From: Phoronis australis
Lineage: Eukaryota > Phoronida > Phoronidae
Assembly: GCA_002633005.1 (NCBI GenBank)
Contig: NMRA01000676.1
Location: 62,001 to 126,000 of the forward strand
Length of the DNA stretch: 64,000 bases
Direction of reading: 5' to 3'
Shown: piece by piece, positions 46,404-59,900 of the stretch
Layout of the letters: every line of letters begins with the position of its first letter
Position numbering within the stretch: the stretch's first letter is position 1
Position numbers and translations under genes: made by a program
Notes under the pieces: generated by a model
The model's input: the letters and a program-made list of their open reading frames with translations, nothing else
What the model was told of the DNA's origin: nothing
Databases searched by the model: none

Positions 46404-48769
46404 GCAAATGAACTCTGATGAATAACGCACGCGCTCGCTCACACACACACACGCAGACGAAATTCAAAACAAATGTCACGTGACAACAACATGCGTGTTC
46501 ATCCAGAGATTTTCTCATGTTGCGGGGTACGATCTAGCGCAATTGGACATAATCTGCAGTTAATCCCGACTCCACAGGAACATAAAAATATTAGGGAGGC
46601 TATTTGGAAAACTCAGAATTTCAGCTAATTTTTTGAGTCGAAACAGTATTTTTATTCAAGAATTAAAGTTGCCCTATGGACAATCGCAGTGACGCATAAG
46701 TCAGAGGGTTTTCAGCATAATTTTCTGAAAAATGATCGTAATTTATAACAACGAAGTTTGATAGCAATGCACCAACATTTTGTAAAAGTCTGTCACGGGT
46801 TACAGTTAATGTCACAGAGCGTAAATTTGATGAATCTTAGCTTCCGATTTCACCGGTATCGGAGACCGGGTTTCAACCGCTTGGAGGCTACAATAAGCGC
46901 AGCCCTGAAAAGGCCCGTGCGCTTATTAAGGTAAACACGGTACTTTTCAAAACATTGATTTTCCCAAAACTTCAGTGACTGCAGATTCAATATCTAATAC
47001 AGTACAACTGGTGCTTATAAACATAAATTTTGAAAACAGAAAAACATAAATTCTAAAAACAGAAATTACAACTAGTTTGGTGTGGCTTTGGTGATCAGCT
47101 TGCACACCTGAATTAGAATGAACATCAGAAATTTGGGTTCAGTTTCTAAGCTTCAAAACAAATACTGGCTTCAATAACTATGGTCAAAGTTAACACACAA
47201 TTCACTAAATTACCTTTTGATGGGAAACGTTGATCACACAAAGATGTCAGAGATCAGTTACTCTAGTGAATTATACTGTTACTAAGAACTCTACAATCAA
47301 AGATGGCTGTGCACCTGAATACTATGACCTTTTGACCTACTTTGATCAGGTTGCTATTGACAATTATTATGCCCACATTGGGACCAAGGTAAAAACAAGG
47401 CTTCAACTTAAACAAATGGAAGGTGTATGGTTGAAAGTTTTTATTAAAATAAAGCAAATAAAAGTATTAGTGTTTGAAATAGGGACTGCTTAAACCGAAG
47501 CAGAATTGGATATTAAACTTGTTCAATGGGGCATTGCCTTTATTCTACAAATTTTCAAAAAGTGTGAAAATATTAATAAAATGAAAAATCTATGTAATGT
47601 CTGTTCATGTAAAATTGATTTGCTGTATGTTATGTATTAAGTCTCCAAAACTGAATTTACAAAACCCAGCCATGTGAAAAATATAACACTGCTTCATACA
47701 ACAGTAAATGTTCAATAATTTTGCATGCAAAACTTGTCAATATTACCACTTTTCTATTTTGAAGTAACATTCTAAGATTAATCACAATTTTAATAAACAT
47801 CCTGTACAGTGAAGAAATAATGAAGGAGAATTTTTCTTAAAATTTTAACTTTTGTTGACATAAGAAACCTCACAAAAATCCACTATTGCCATAGTTTGTA
47901 CTAAATAGGCAAAGCATTAAGGCAAACAAAGTTTATTGACACAGTATACCTATATTTGTCTGGTTTCTATTTGCCAAAGCTGTATACAGTAAGTTCTGAA
48001 GGTGCAAATTTCACAACCTGGTTGACACAACAATGCTCCTTAAATTAAATCTCCACCAAAGCTCAGTGGTTAATTATCAGTCCACGATCTACATACGAAC
48101 AAGTATAAACAAATCTTAAATACCCTGCAATCAAGTTGTTTAATGAATTAGACAATTGAAAAAAATCCTGGCTAGCTCAAAACAAACCCAAAAGAGACAT
48201 ACTCAAATGCTTTACTATCAGAAGAAAACTACTGGCGTGCGTTCAGTAGACGCTAGGACCTATGCTAGGACCTAGCTAAAATCTGGTCAAGGTCACGTGT
48301 TCCCACTTAAAATACACGGCAATTACTCACGTAATCTCGCGAAGTCTTGCTTTTTAGCGAGGTCCTAGTGTTACTGAACGGGAGGCTGGTGTGTGTATGT
48401 GTTCCAAATTTAAGAAGGTTAGCAGATTTCAACTGGATCAATAAGCTCATTGACTGGATCCACTATAACCTTACCCATGGCCATTGACAAGCCAGACAAT
48501 AGAGGGCATAATTACAAAATATTCAGGTATAGAACTGTATCACTACAGGGAACCCTAACAGAGTAAAGGTCAGAAGAGTTGCACAACTACACTGACAGTG
48601 AGCAAAGTCAAAGTTTGCGGTGAGTTTTAACCAAAGTGGACCTCATTAGGATATTTTTTAACTTTGAAATCACCATTTGTATGTGAACATGAGTTCTGAA
48701 CTTTCTTGTTAAATGTATAATCATTTAAGACATCAGAAGATCCAATAAAAATGAGTGAATAATTTTCCT
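46404..48769. repeat. tandem segment C, copy 2
   Basis: Begins with the same 'gcaaa-gaactctgatg' as 44028 and ends with the same 'aataattttcct' as 46402. Confidence 0.85.
48240..48380. mobile_element. MITE-like element, second copy from the segment C duplication
   Basis: Identical to 45873-46013 at the constant 2,367-bp offset. Not an independent insertion. Confidence 0.55.
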
Positions 48770-49312
48770 TTGGCCCGTTTCTTGATAAGTCTATCATTGG
48801 CTTTTGTCTTTTGACTTTCAGATAAAAATCAATCTGTCTGTTTCATGAAAATCAGGCAAAGGCTGAGCATTAGAAAACCTGTCTACAAACTTGAAGTCCA
48901 AAGACAGAAATTCATAGACACGAAATTAAACATTTCAAAAAACGCAGATTGCTGACTTTTGGCTAAGTAGAATGACAAAAGACAAAAGCCAATACCGTTG
49001 TCTTTGAGAACTATAATAGGCGAGTGAATGAGGCACATCCACAATGACAGTGTATGGTTAACTTGGAAGTGGGTTAAGGGTATGTACGACGTTATCAACT
49101 TGTCGATGTACTTAGCCAAATATCTACAACACCATAGAATTTAACTCAGTAAAAGTTTTGATTTTTTGAAAGTGGAAAGCCTGTAGTCTATGATTTTTCA
49201 CATCATATCAACCTGTTGTTAAGTGGATTACATAACCATGTCTTTTTAGTAAAATTGAGCAAAAAGGAAAGGTACATCTTGAGCAAAACAATAACATGAC
49301 CAAATTTTAGGG

Positions 49313-49521
49313 AATAAAGTAGTTACCTACTGGCGACCTGTTTGTATTTGCGGACCTAGCTCTTGGGCCTGTCGGCCACTCTTTCTTGGGATATTGATGG
49401 AAATCTTCAGGTTACATGGCCACCTGTGGGTGGTCCTTGGCAGTTGTCGAACACGACTTGGACAGGCTCAAAAGCTAGGTCCGCAAATAAAAACAGGTCG
49501 CCGATGGGTAACTACTTTATT
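49313..49521. mobile_element. fold-back element with 61-bp arms
   Basis: 49313-49373 pairs with 49461-49521, about 90% identical. Shared blocks include 'aataaagtagttacc', 'ggcgacctgttt' and 'atttgcggacctagct'. The 87-bp loop has no ORF. The arms are too long and too well matched for chance. Confidence 0.75.
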
Positions 49522-50896
49522 CTCCATACTATGTAAGAGTGCAGTATGTACATTCATTCTACCACGACCAACTTTTGTTTGACATAAATGTACAAGATGA
49601 TGTGTTTTCCTTTTATATCACTGTTTTTTATAAAAATCAACGTCCTATTTTTGATAACCCCGTATCCAAGTTTGTAACATTTTAAAAACAACTTCCAACA
49701 GCGTTTTAGAAGACAGCTACATAACTTGAAGTGTGCTACCTAAAAGTTTCACATGAATCTGATAGCGATGTTCCAATTTTTGCCAAAATTTAGCCATCTT
49801 CCAAGCATCCTACGCAAACCTAAAATTCTCATAAGGCCCTTTCATATTAACTTTGATGCGTTAATGTTTTTGGGGAGTAGCAGTCAGTATGAATGGTTAA
49901 CTTCAGTCCTGCATCGAAGTCAAAAGTGCCAGTTAACTTTGCAGTAAACAGGTGGCTTTAACACCGCAGCGTCGATGCTGCGGTGCAGTATGAATGGTCA
50001 ACTTCGATCTTATCCAAGTTATCACCAGGGGCCACTGTTAACAACAATTAGATGGCAGTGTCGTCGCTTATAGTTGCTTATATTTGGTTCAAAAAGTCAC
50101 CATTCGAAATAGACATAAGTTTAATGTCAATTATATGTACTTTACTGTGTTAAAAGCTTAAAACTTTTGTTAATATTTGGCTAAATGTACCGACTTGTAG
50201 CTAAGCTCCAACATAACCTTAATGTTTCCTTGGCACAGACCTGTGTCAAGGTGCATGTGTGTGTCCATCATGACTTGCCACCATCTGCCTTCTCCTGTCT
50301 ACATTTGTTTCAAAATGGCTTAGTTTTGCATAATAATTAGGTAAAATGACACAATTTAGGACACAATATGGCTCACAAGTGAAATTATCAGTTTTCCTTG
50401 AATTACATGTTGCACCAACAGTAAGGCTTTTGCCATGTTCTTGTTACCGCGGCTACCGGATCAGATATCGTCTTGCAAAATGTGACCATTCACAACAATG
50501 TTTGAAGTACTTGAAAATGAAAAAAATGTTGTTTTTGACAATCATTTTTGACCGAAATTAGCGAGACTTTAGCGTGCGCACAAAAACTGGTTGCGTCTCC
50601 AAAGGAAATTATCTCAGCCACTTATGTTGCCCTGAGTGTTTGCAAGCCTTGAAAATGACCCCCCAGCCAGACATTAATAAACAAGTCCAGGCTGAACCAG
50701 TGAATGTAAACAGTTAACTGGCCAATATCAGATAACATTAAATAAACAAAGTGGAAAGTATGGTAATAACCATACATGCCCCAACAGCAGTACAGCTGAG
50801 AACAAAAGTAATGGACAACCTACAAAAGACTATTAATAACTGTTATGTCAGCAAATTCTAATTACAGAATGGCTTAGTCACCTTACTAACATCCCT

Positions 50897-51299
50897 GGGC
50901 CCGGTCTCTAATCTTTGTACTCGAAACGAACTCGAAACTATCTTTGGCAATTTCTCTGCTCCTTTTGTGCGAACTTAAGATAATTGGTTATCAGACTGTG
51001 CTCGAATACATTATAGTTTATGCATAGGAGTTTCTAGTTCAAGCTTGCCCTTGAAGACCCTTATATTTGTGCTACCAACTCGAGTAAAAACTCGAACTTT
51101 CGAGTTCAAACTCGAAGTTATTGCTTTAATATTGGGTTTACAAACTGTGAACTAAGGGCAATAAATTATCTACGTAAGTTATTGTGTACTCGAGCATAGA
51201 ATAATGGACACTTATCTTGATTTCGCCCAAAAGTAGAGTAGAAAATGCCAAACCTAATTTCGAGTTCCATTTCCAGTAAAAAGATTGGAGACCGGGCCC
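50897..51299. mobile_element. non-autonomous element of about 403 bp with 110-bp terminal inverted repeats
   Basis: Both ends begin GGGCCCGGTCTC reading inward. The arms 50897-51005 and 51191-51299 share 'actcgaaa', 'tttggca', 'ttttgtgcgaa' and 'aagataa' blocks. The interior is rich in ACTCGA/TCGAGT motifs. No ORF and no clear target-site duplication. Confidence 0.7.
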
Positions 51300-53014
51300 T
51301 GGCATTAATTCCCTTTTAATCTGTCAATAGGGAAGACTATCTCACTCTGAAAAGGAATTTGGCTTCTGCCCAACCCTATAATGGGGGATTCCTGAGATCA
51401 TTTTGAGTGAATACTTTTGGCTAATACTGTATTTTTAGATGACAGATGCCATGCAAATGTAATGTGCAGTATATACTCAAGCCAAATTTAATTGAAATTG
51501 CAAATCCTAGTAATTTTGTGTCCCAAAATTTTTTCCTGAAGTTAAACCTTTATTGAATGACTACTGGGATTGTTCCAAGAAATTGCCACATGGAAATCGC
51601 ATCAAATGTAATAAATTAGCACAATACAAGCAATTCTCTTGACCATTGCTTTGTTAACAATTGAGGAAAAACCAGCTGACTAAGGTGTGAGAGTGACGAA
51701 ATTATCCGTGAGAGTCTGAAACAACCCTGCTTTGGTAATATGACTATCATCTAAGGACATCTTATTTCACCCAATGATAAGGTCGATCACTTCCATTCAA
51801 TTTTTCTATATGTCACAAAATATCGAGGCCTGAAAAAAAAGAAAACTCAGAACATCTCACTTTTTTGGAACTACTGTGGTTGCAATTTGGAGTTAAAAGG
51901 CATAATCTATTTAATAGGTCACTTATTTCTTACTATGAATTTGAAATCTTTTGACAATCCGAAGGAGTGTTTGATGCAGCTAACAAACTTTTGAAAACAA
52001 ATGAATGCTGTCAGTCCAGAGGCTGGGGTATAATAGTTGTACTCAAAATCAAACATGAAAATATTTTTGAAATTTTCCATTCTGTTTTAGTACGAAATCA
52101 AGATATGTTTCTGTAATTCTGCGCTATAGTAAATTACAACTGATGCGAAAGATTGTCAATTCATAGTCTGCACTTAATGACACCAGCAATAAAGTTACGA
52201 GTTTGAGTGAGAAGTTGAAATTTTGAGTTTTTAATTAAATCAAGTTTGCAGCTTGAATCTAGGGATCATGTAGTGCAAACTCAGTCAAGACAGTCGTCGA
52301 GCTAAACCTGAATGTATGGTAACATCTTATCAATTTCATATGAAAATAATTTTTAAATTTGTCCCTTTTTCATTTTTCAAAGTTTCTAACACCATTGCGA
52401 ATGCCCATATTTCAGAATATCGCCAGGTGATAATTGTGGTAGAGAGTTAGAACATGGAAAAGCATGGATTAGATGCAACATATGTTTTATGAAAAAATGG
52501 GGAATGAAATTTCACTCAGCGCCATATTGTGTCCTAAATTGATAAAATTTTAGCAACATGCTGATAATAGAAACAAATCTTGAGTTTAAAATTTTCTTAA
52601 ACCTGCATTTCGCTCTGTTAGCAGGTATTTTACTCTCTCATAAAATCGGTCTCATAATATTCCTTACCATGACAGGATTCTGCTTTGTTTGGTAACGGAA
52701 ATAGAATCACACTAAAGATATGACATCAATTTTATGACAGCAAAAGGCCACGTTTGATTTTCATTTTTCAGCCAGCTAAACAGGGCCAAGTGCAGCTTAA
52801 AATATTTTAAAATTATCGCTGGAATTTACAACTTATACAACATATATACAATTCGTGAGGCTTTACATATCAGTTGGTGCAAGCCCATCTCAATAGGCAA
52901 CTGCCACACCACAGGTTGTCATTGTTGGTCTAGTTCATTGTCACTCCCTGTAACTGACTGTACCTGTGCTTCATTACTTGTTGCTGGGCCTAGCTAGGTG
53001 GCCACTGTATTATG

Positions 53015-53060
53015 ACTTCTGAGGATGGTGTTTAATAAATGACACCGAAACATGTCAAGT
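53015..53060 (+). ncRNA. hammerhead ribozyme-like motif
   Basis: The order matches a type I hammerhead. Stem I strand is ACTT (53015-53018), core CTGAGGA (53019-53025), stem II GGTGT/ACACC (53027-53031 and 53042-53046), and core GAA. A self-complementary ACATGT forms stem III, C sits at the cleavage position, and AAGT closes stem I. An extra T (53026) between core and stem II departs from the consensus. Very short palindromic stem III is characteristic of hammerheads in Penelope-like retroelements. Confidence 0.4.
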
Positions 53061-54033
53061 TTTAAAACCGTAGTTATTTTCTTGAATATATACAATTCCT
53101 TTTAAATCATTGACAAACAAGACTTAAGTGGCTCAAAAAGGTGTTATGTGCTTATACACCTATGTATTAACTTGCCCAGCTGCCTGAAATGGTCTCTCAA
53201 ATAGGCACTCCACTAAGTTCCCTAAATCGTGTGCGTGTTTGTGTCTTTGTTTAATCGCAAATGCTATGTTTGTCTATCATTTTGTCTTTATTACAAGCTC
53301 CTCAATGACATTTCCTAATAATTTGTCAAAACAACTGAGCCCTACGTTTTATGAAAATGAATTGGGACTTAGTCCTTAAATTAGGAACGTTGCATGAAAA
53401 GATCTCTATTGACTTTTAATAATATTTAGAATTCTACATTGAGTTCACTCTTGGTGTGTGACAAAGCCAAAAATAGACTCAGCAATAAAAATAAAACAGC
53501 AGGAGAAAAAACTGTCAGATTATGTTTTCACAAGTTTATAAAATAGGTAAAAAGTTAAGAATATTGTCAAGTCCTTATTTGGGCCTGTTTCATGCAACCG
53601 CGCATTGGACCTTATTGGGAATCAAGTTTTTAATCCAGTATAAGTGAGTGTGCCGCAGCCATCACAACTAGCTTCAAAGAGGTTATGTCAGATAACTCTG
53701 GAAAATGCATTTCTGGAGTTGCTATTATATATAGGATAGACTTTGACCAGAGCTATAAAACAACAAAATCTGTCAGGGGGGAGGTGATTTTATTACAAAT
53801 CGGCTACCTTCGCAGTTGTCTGTCAGACCTTTGCTAAAATCAAAGGTGGTAACTTAACCATGAATTGAAAGACTGCCAATCAAATGAGGTGTAGCTCCGC
53901 CCACAGAGTGAACAATTAGGGATGGCAGGTTCCATTCCTCGTTGCAGCTGACCTAAGAAATCGCTTTAAATTCTCACCGTGTCATTTTGTTTTTACTCGC
54001 ACGCCTACAGACATCAGCACAACACCAGCGGAG

Positions 54034-54103
54034 ATGAACAGTAGTAGAGTTAGTCCATCCCCACATGAAAACACTGAGAAGAGGAAGAACAGCAAATTAC
54101 CAA
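54034..54103 (+). CDS. SSUH2: SSUH2 exon 1
   Basis: ATG at 54034, M-N-S-S-R-V-S-P to K-L-P, phase 1, donor GTAAGT. Phase and position support it; the sequence itself is not conserved. Confidence 0.6.
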
Positions 54104-56828
54104 GTAAGTTCTGCTATGATTACCGATTTACCATGTACAACAATTACCATGTTATGTTGGCTTTCAGACCCCAAAAGAGCGATGACGAGGCAAAGGAAAG
54201 GTTGTTGACAGTTTTGAAACTCACTAATTGCTTCATTGCATGTTTATAACCATAATTCATGGAAGAAAGCTATATTTGGGCTGTCCATCATATGTCTATC
54301 ACTCATTCACTGGCAGTCAGACTGCTTTGAACTTATTACCCAAAATGCTTTGGAGAGATTTTGAAAAACTTCCAGACGATCGGAATGGCGAAAGGTAGAA
54401 ATGATTCTATTCAGGAAGACATCCTGTTTTGAAATTATTTTTAATGCAAAACAATCAACAAATATCATTTTTATGATATCATAGTGATCGCAAGCTTCAC
54501 CTAGTGGTGATTTAAAAACAAAAAATGCAACATTGCAGAATCCAGATCAAAATAAAAAGGCTTACAAGATTTTTGAGTTTGGTAACATGCTGGTTACTCA
54601 AGCTTGTGAAATGACAGAGAAAAGGATTGAATTGTGACAAATTACAACTTCAAGAAAAAATTCATAACCAAAATTTTACATGGCATCACCATAGCAGTGG
54701 TCAATATTACAATTTATTGACTTCTAAATACAGGTTTACAACTCCCCAATTTTCCAAATGATATAATAATCAATAAATTTGCACAAAATAATAGTCAAAA
54801 ATCATTCTTTATGTTTTCAAATGACTATGTTGCTACAACTGACCCACTTTTCACTAGTTGTCGTATCATGATTATCAATAAATGTACATTATCATGATTA
54901 CACCTCAATATACACTATGATTATAATAGTCATATTCTCTAAATGTTTGTTTTTAATAAAAAAGTAACGTAAAAATAATTTTTCGCCACATCTTGTGTCA
55001 AGTATGTGAAGAAAAAGTAAATTAACTGGGATGCAGGGAGACAATATAGCTCCACAGCTGAGAACATTGTCCAACTGCTAGCAATTTATGTGGAATAGTT
55101 ATGAAAAGAAAAATTATCTTATTTTTTGAAATAATGTCAGTCCTTAGGGGATAATTTTGAAAGCTTTGTTATTGTCAATTACATTACTTGAGAAAAGAAA
55201 ATAATTTATGTAGAAGAGACAGTTCTAAATGCATTCTTCCAAAACTACTAACAACATGAAAAACAATGTAATTTTAACAACAAACTGACGTGTAAAATCA
55301 ATTTTAGGATTTATTCCTGGTATAACAGAGAAAGTTTACTGGAAAGACTTGCCAGAGGATGACCCAGATAGTCCACCTAAAGTAAAGAGAGAAGATTACC
55401 ATCACTTTGAAGGATATGAGGACGTAGAGTATGATAAAGGTGAGCTGCCTTATGATTGGATAATGTCAGAGGGAGGCAAGGATTAGCAAACTGATTTTGT
55501 CATGTGGCATATTATAATTGGTCAACATTTTATGATTGGACAACATTACTGGAGGAGATGGGTGTAGAAAAATGATTTTGACAGGTGACAAGGTTAATGA
55601 ATGGTCAAGACTTTATGAATGGACAATACTGGCAAATTGATTTTGCCACGTGATAGAGTCAATAAAAAATGGTCAAAATGTCATTTTTTTTACCTCACCA
55701 TGTGCACACTTCTATACAAATATGGATGGAATTTAAGGGCAGTGTCAGGTTCTATGGACCACGGGCAACCAAAGAGGACAATGTTCTCTGGAGGTACATA
55801 TCATCTGATACGCGCAAGGGATACTAATTAAGACACTTTCCTTTATTTTCACCAACATAAAACAATGAGAAAAAGAGATTCAGCAACTAAGAAACATTAC
55901 TATAACAGGAACACTTCATAAATAGCAGTCCAGGATGAATTTGCAATTCTTAAAAATTTAACGTCAATGCCTCTCAACTGAAACAGCCACTTTGTTGGTA
56001 TACGAAGGGAAACTACTCCTACAATGAATTCGGCTTCCGCCCAGCCATCATACCAGGTATTCCGGGCTTTTTTGTCTTAATACTATTGGCCTGTACTGTA
56101 GTCTTTCGTTATTCACCATAACTTAGCTTCTACTATTGCCTAACTCTCCTGTAACAGCTGAATCAACCGTCTTGTGATCCGAGTTTCAGTTCTCCTAATC
56201 GAGCATGTGATCAGCGGTTTTTATATTAGCCAACAATGGAGAGGACCCCTCCAGATTTTTGCGAGGAACTCCAGCACTTTAAATGAAAACAGTGTGATTT
56301 ATGAGGCAAAGCAGTACGACAAAAAAGTTACTGCTTGGGAGGTCGTGCTTATGCACCAAGGTGACCTTTCAACTTCATCAGGAGCATTGAACTAAAATTG
56401 ATAATAACGGGTGAATGACTGGGCTTATAGGTGTTAGGAATTAATTAGTCAGGTAAAGAAATGTTTATTTTGTTAACATTGACCCCGCAATTTGTATTTA
56501 AATGTCATGGATTGAGACCTATAAAACTAAGAAAGGAAGGATTCCATTATTTCCTGTCTCTGAGAATAATAAATATTTAACTCACATTTCAGAAAAATTG
56601 GTGACAGCGTTGCCCTCATCAGACAGTGTGGGGGATGGTGAAAATACACCATCCCTGACAAGATTTGTTGAGTAAGTGTACAAAAACAAAACTGCAGGAA
56701 ACTCCAACTTGGTCAACAAAATAAGTGTCCCTGTCTAATGTTGCATTATGGTCACTTGTGCTACAGGAACTACTAACTGTGTAAACATCACTTTGCCAGA
56801 GCAATGTTGGGAAGGCGATATACTATAT

Positions 56829-56916
<88 letters not shown>

Positions 56917-59900
56917 ATATGTATATGTATATATGTACATNGGTTTAGCAAACTGATTTTGTCATGTGGCATATTATAATTGGTCAACATTTTATGATTG
57001 GACAACATTACTGGAGGAGATGGGTGTAGAAAAATGATTTTGACAGGTGACAAGGTTAATGAATGGTCAAGACTTTATGAATGGATAATACTGGCAAATT
57101 GATTTTGCCACATGATAAGAGTCAATAAAAAATGGTCAAAATGTCAATTTTTTACCTCACCATGTTCACACTTCTATACAAATATGGATGGAATTTAAGG
57201 GCAGTATCAGGTTCTATGGACCACGGGCAACCAAAGAGGACAATGCTCTCTGGAGGTCCATATCATCTGATACGCGCGAGAGATACTAATTAAGACACTT
57301 TCCTTTATTCTCACCAAAATAAAACAATGAGAAAAAGAGATTCAGCAACTAAGAAACATCAGTATAACAGGAACACTTCATAAACAGCAGTCATGGATGA
57401 ATTTGCAATTCTTAAAAATTTAACGTCAATGCCTTTCAACTGAAACAGCCACTTTGTTGGTACACGAAGGGAATTCGGCTTCCGCCCAGCCATCATACCA
57501 GGTATTCCGGGCCTTTTTGTCTTAATACTATTGGCTTGTACTGTAGTCTTTCACTATTCACCATAACTTAAGTTTCTACTATTGCCTAACTCTCCTGTAA
57601 CAGCTGAATCAACCATCTTGTGATCAGAGTTTAATCAGTTCTCCTAATCGAGCATGTGATAAGCGGTTTTTATATTAGCCAACAATAGAGAGGACCCCTC
57701 CAAATTTTTGCGAGGAACTCCAGCACTTTCAATGAAAACAGAGTGATTTATGAGGCAAAGCAGTGACAAAAAAGTTACTGCTTGGGAGGTCGTGCTTATG
57801 CACCAAGGTGACCTTTCAACTTCATCAGGAGCATTGAGGTAAAATTGATAATAAGGGGTGAATGGCTCAGCTTATAAGTATTAGGAATTAATTAGTCAGG
57901 TAAAGAAATGTTTATTTTGTTAACATTGACCCCGCCATTTGTATTTAGATGTCATGGATTGAGACCTATAAAACTATAAAAAAGGAAGAAGGATTCCATT
58001 ATTGCCCGTCTCTGAGAAAAATTAATATTTAACTCACATTTCAGAAAAGTTGGTGACAGCGTTGCCCTCATCAGACAGTGTGGGGGATGGTGAAAATACA
58101 CCATCCCTGACAAGATTTGTTGAGTAAGTGTACAAAAACAAACTGCGGGGAAACTCCAGCTTGGTCAACAAAATAAGTGTCCCTGTCTAATGTTGCATTA
58201 TGGTCACTTGTGCTACAGGAACTATTAACTGTGTAAACATCACTTTGCCAGAGCAATGTTGGGAAGGTGATATACTATATATATGTGTATGTAAATGTAT
58301 GTATATACTCATGTGTAGACAGTAAATCACATATAGTGATGAGGTCAAAGGATAAATATCATCAACTCCTAAGTTAAAATTTAGTCAAGCAAGTTTGAGG
58401 CAGTCTAGCCATAGAATGAATTTAGTTAGATACGTTACTTAAGTAGAGAAATTGGGTATTAGACGTTAGCACCAGTACAGTGCATAAAATGATGGATGAA
58501 GGAGTCTATTACATGGCAATGGTTTGAAAACTACAAGACTAAATGGTTTAAGTATCATTGCTGAGCAACATTTTCATATCTGACAAAAATTAATTTTCGT
58601 TTTAGTGACTCGGATCTATCGCGAGTTGATGTCAAGGATGCCATGGCAAATATGATTGCAAGTCACTGTTGCTATGGAAACAAAGTTGTAAAAGAAATGG
58701 AAATCCACAGCATTAAGCCGACAACATCTATCCATGTGAATAATGTTTTCAAGTTTTTACTTCCAATGTAATAGATTAATAGCTAGACCTATTTTGATGT
58801 CTTGCAATGTCAATTGGCCAATGTTGTTTTTGTGTCTTTGCAATCAGGTGTGAAAATTAATCATGCGAGTACAACATTAAATAAATATAAAGCAAAGCCT
58901 GGATTACCATAGAAACATTCTGATGTTCACCTAAAACTAATTGCTCGTATTTGGTTATTACTTTTTTGTGTCAGATTTTTTCAAAATTGAGAAAACAACC
59001 ACACTAAAATGTATGCAATTATACTCCAAGATGTGCCAATCAGAGGTGAGTGACTCAGTTTGAAAAGCCATCCTTATAACCCGACTTCATCCCCCCTCCC
59101 CCCGATCAGTCCATTTCTTTGATGTACCTTTTTAACAAAGTCTTAGTGGCTTGGCAACTTAGTGGTAAATCACCTCTTTAATGACCTTATTGACTACGAA
59201 CAGTCAAGTTATGCAGTTTTCAATTTCCCAGTCGATCAGAACATAGCTAACCGCATCACTGGACCATTGAAGCTGGAAAAATCCCACATCACGTCAGTTC
59301 ATATCAGACGACTTAAACTGTAAAAGTGTATGCTGCAGACCAGAAACAATAATTTTGCTGGCATAAAAGACATGGCACATAGTCCTGAATAATACACAGT
59401 AACTTTTCTAAGGAAAACTACGAACCATAGATTGGTGTAATGGTACAAAGGGTCACTCTATCTTCCCACAATGTTGTTTACAGTACACCTTGGAGACATT
59501 CTGTGAGACTCGAAAAATCAGCAGACAGCATGTCCCGTACAAAGGCCAGTCAGTGGATGGACCAGATAATGGAGTGGCACCCCTACCCTGGAGTATTGAG
59601 TGCCGACCTACTTCACTATTCAAAGACCACAAGATGACAGTTGAAGTTCCTCATACAGACTACATACAAGTAAGCCAAGCTTCATACTCAAGTTACTGTG
59701 CATTGAGCCCATTTCACATTAGACAAACTCATTAGGTGTTGCAAGGAAGCCAAGGGACCCTCCCACAGAAATGCCTGTATTCAGGTTATCCCATAGGTTC
59801 CCTATCACACGAACACTTATGCTGATGAACTGAATCTATTCAGAACGTTAAAAAGAGAGGTCCATATTTACTAGCACCACCTATTGAACAATAAGTTACC

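Larger units (their letters stand above)
48770..54033. other. gene-free region upstream of SSUH2
   Basis: No coding sequence. Holds two inverted-repeat elements (49313-49521 and 50897-51299) and a hammerhead-like motif (53015-53060). Confidence 0.5.
55483..56940. repeat. tandem segment D, copy 1 (probable haplotype duplicate with SSUH2 exon 3)
   Basis: About 1.4 kb repeated at 56942-58290, with the copies joined by an N directly after an AT-rich microsatellite. A 16-base deletion and many substitutions separate them. Confidence 0.75.

Noticed and set aside
44863-47493. Two identical 87-residue frames (44863-45126 and 47230-47493)
   Set aside because: Identity comes from the segment C duplication; the sequence resembles no protein and has no conserved splice context.
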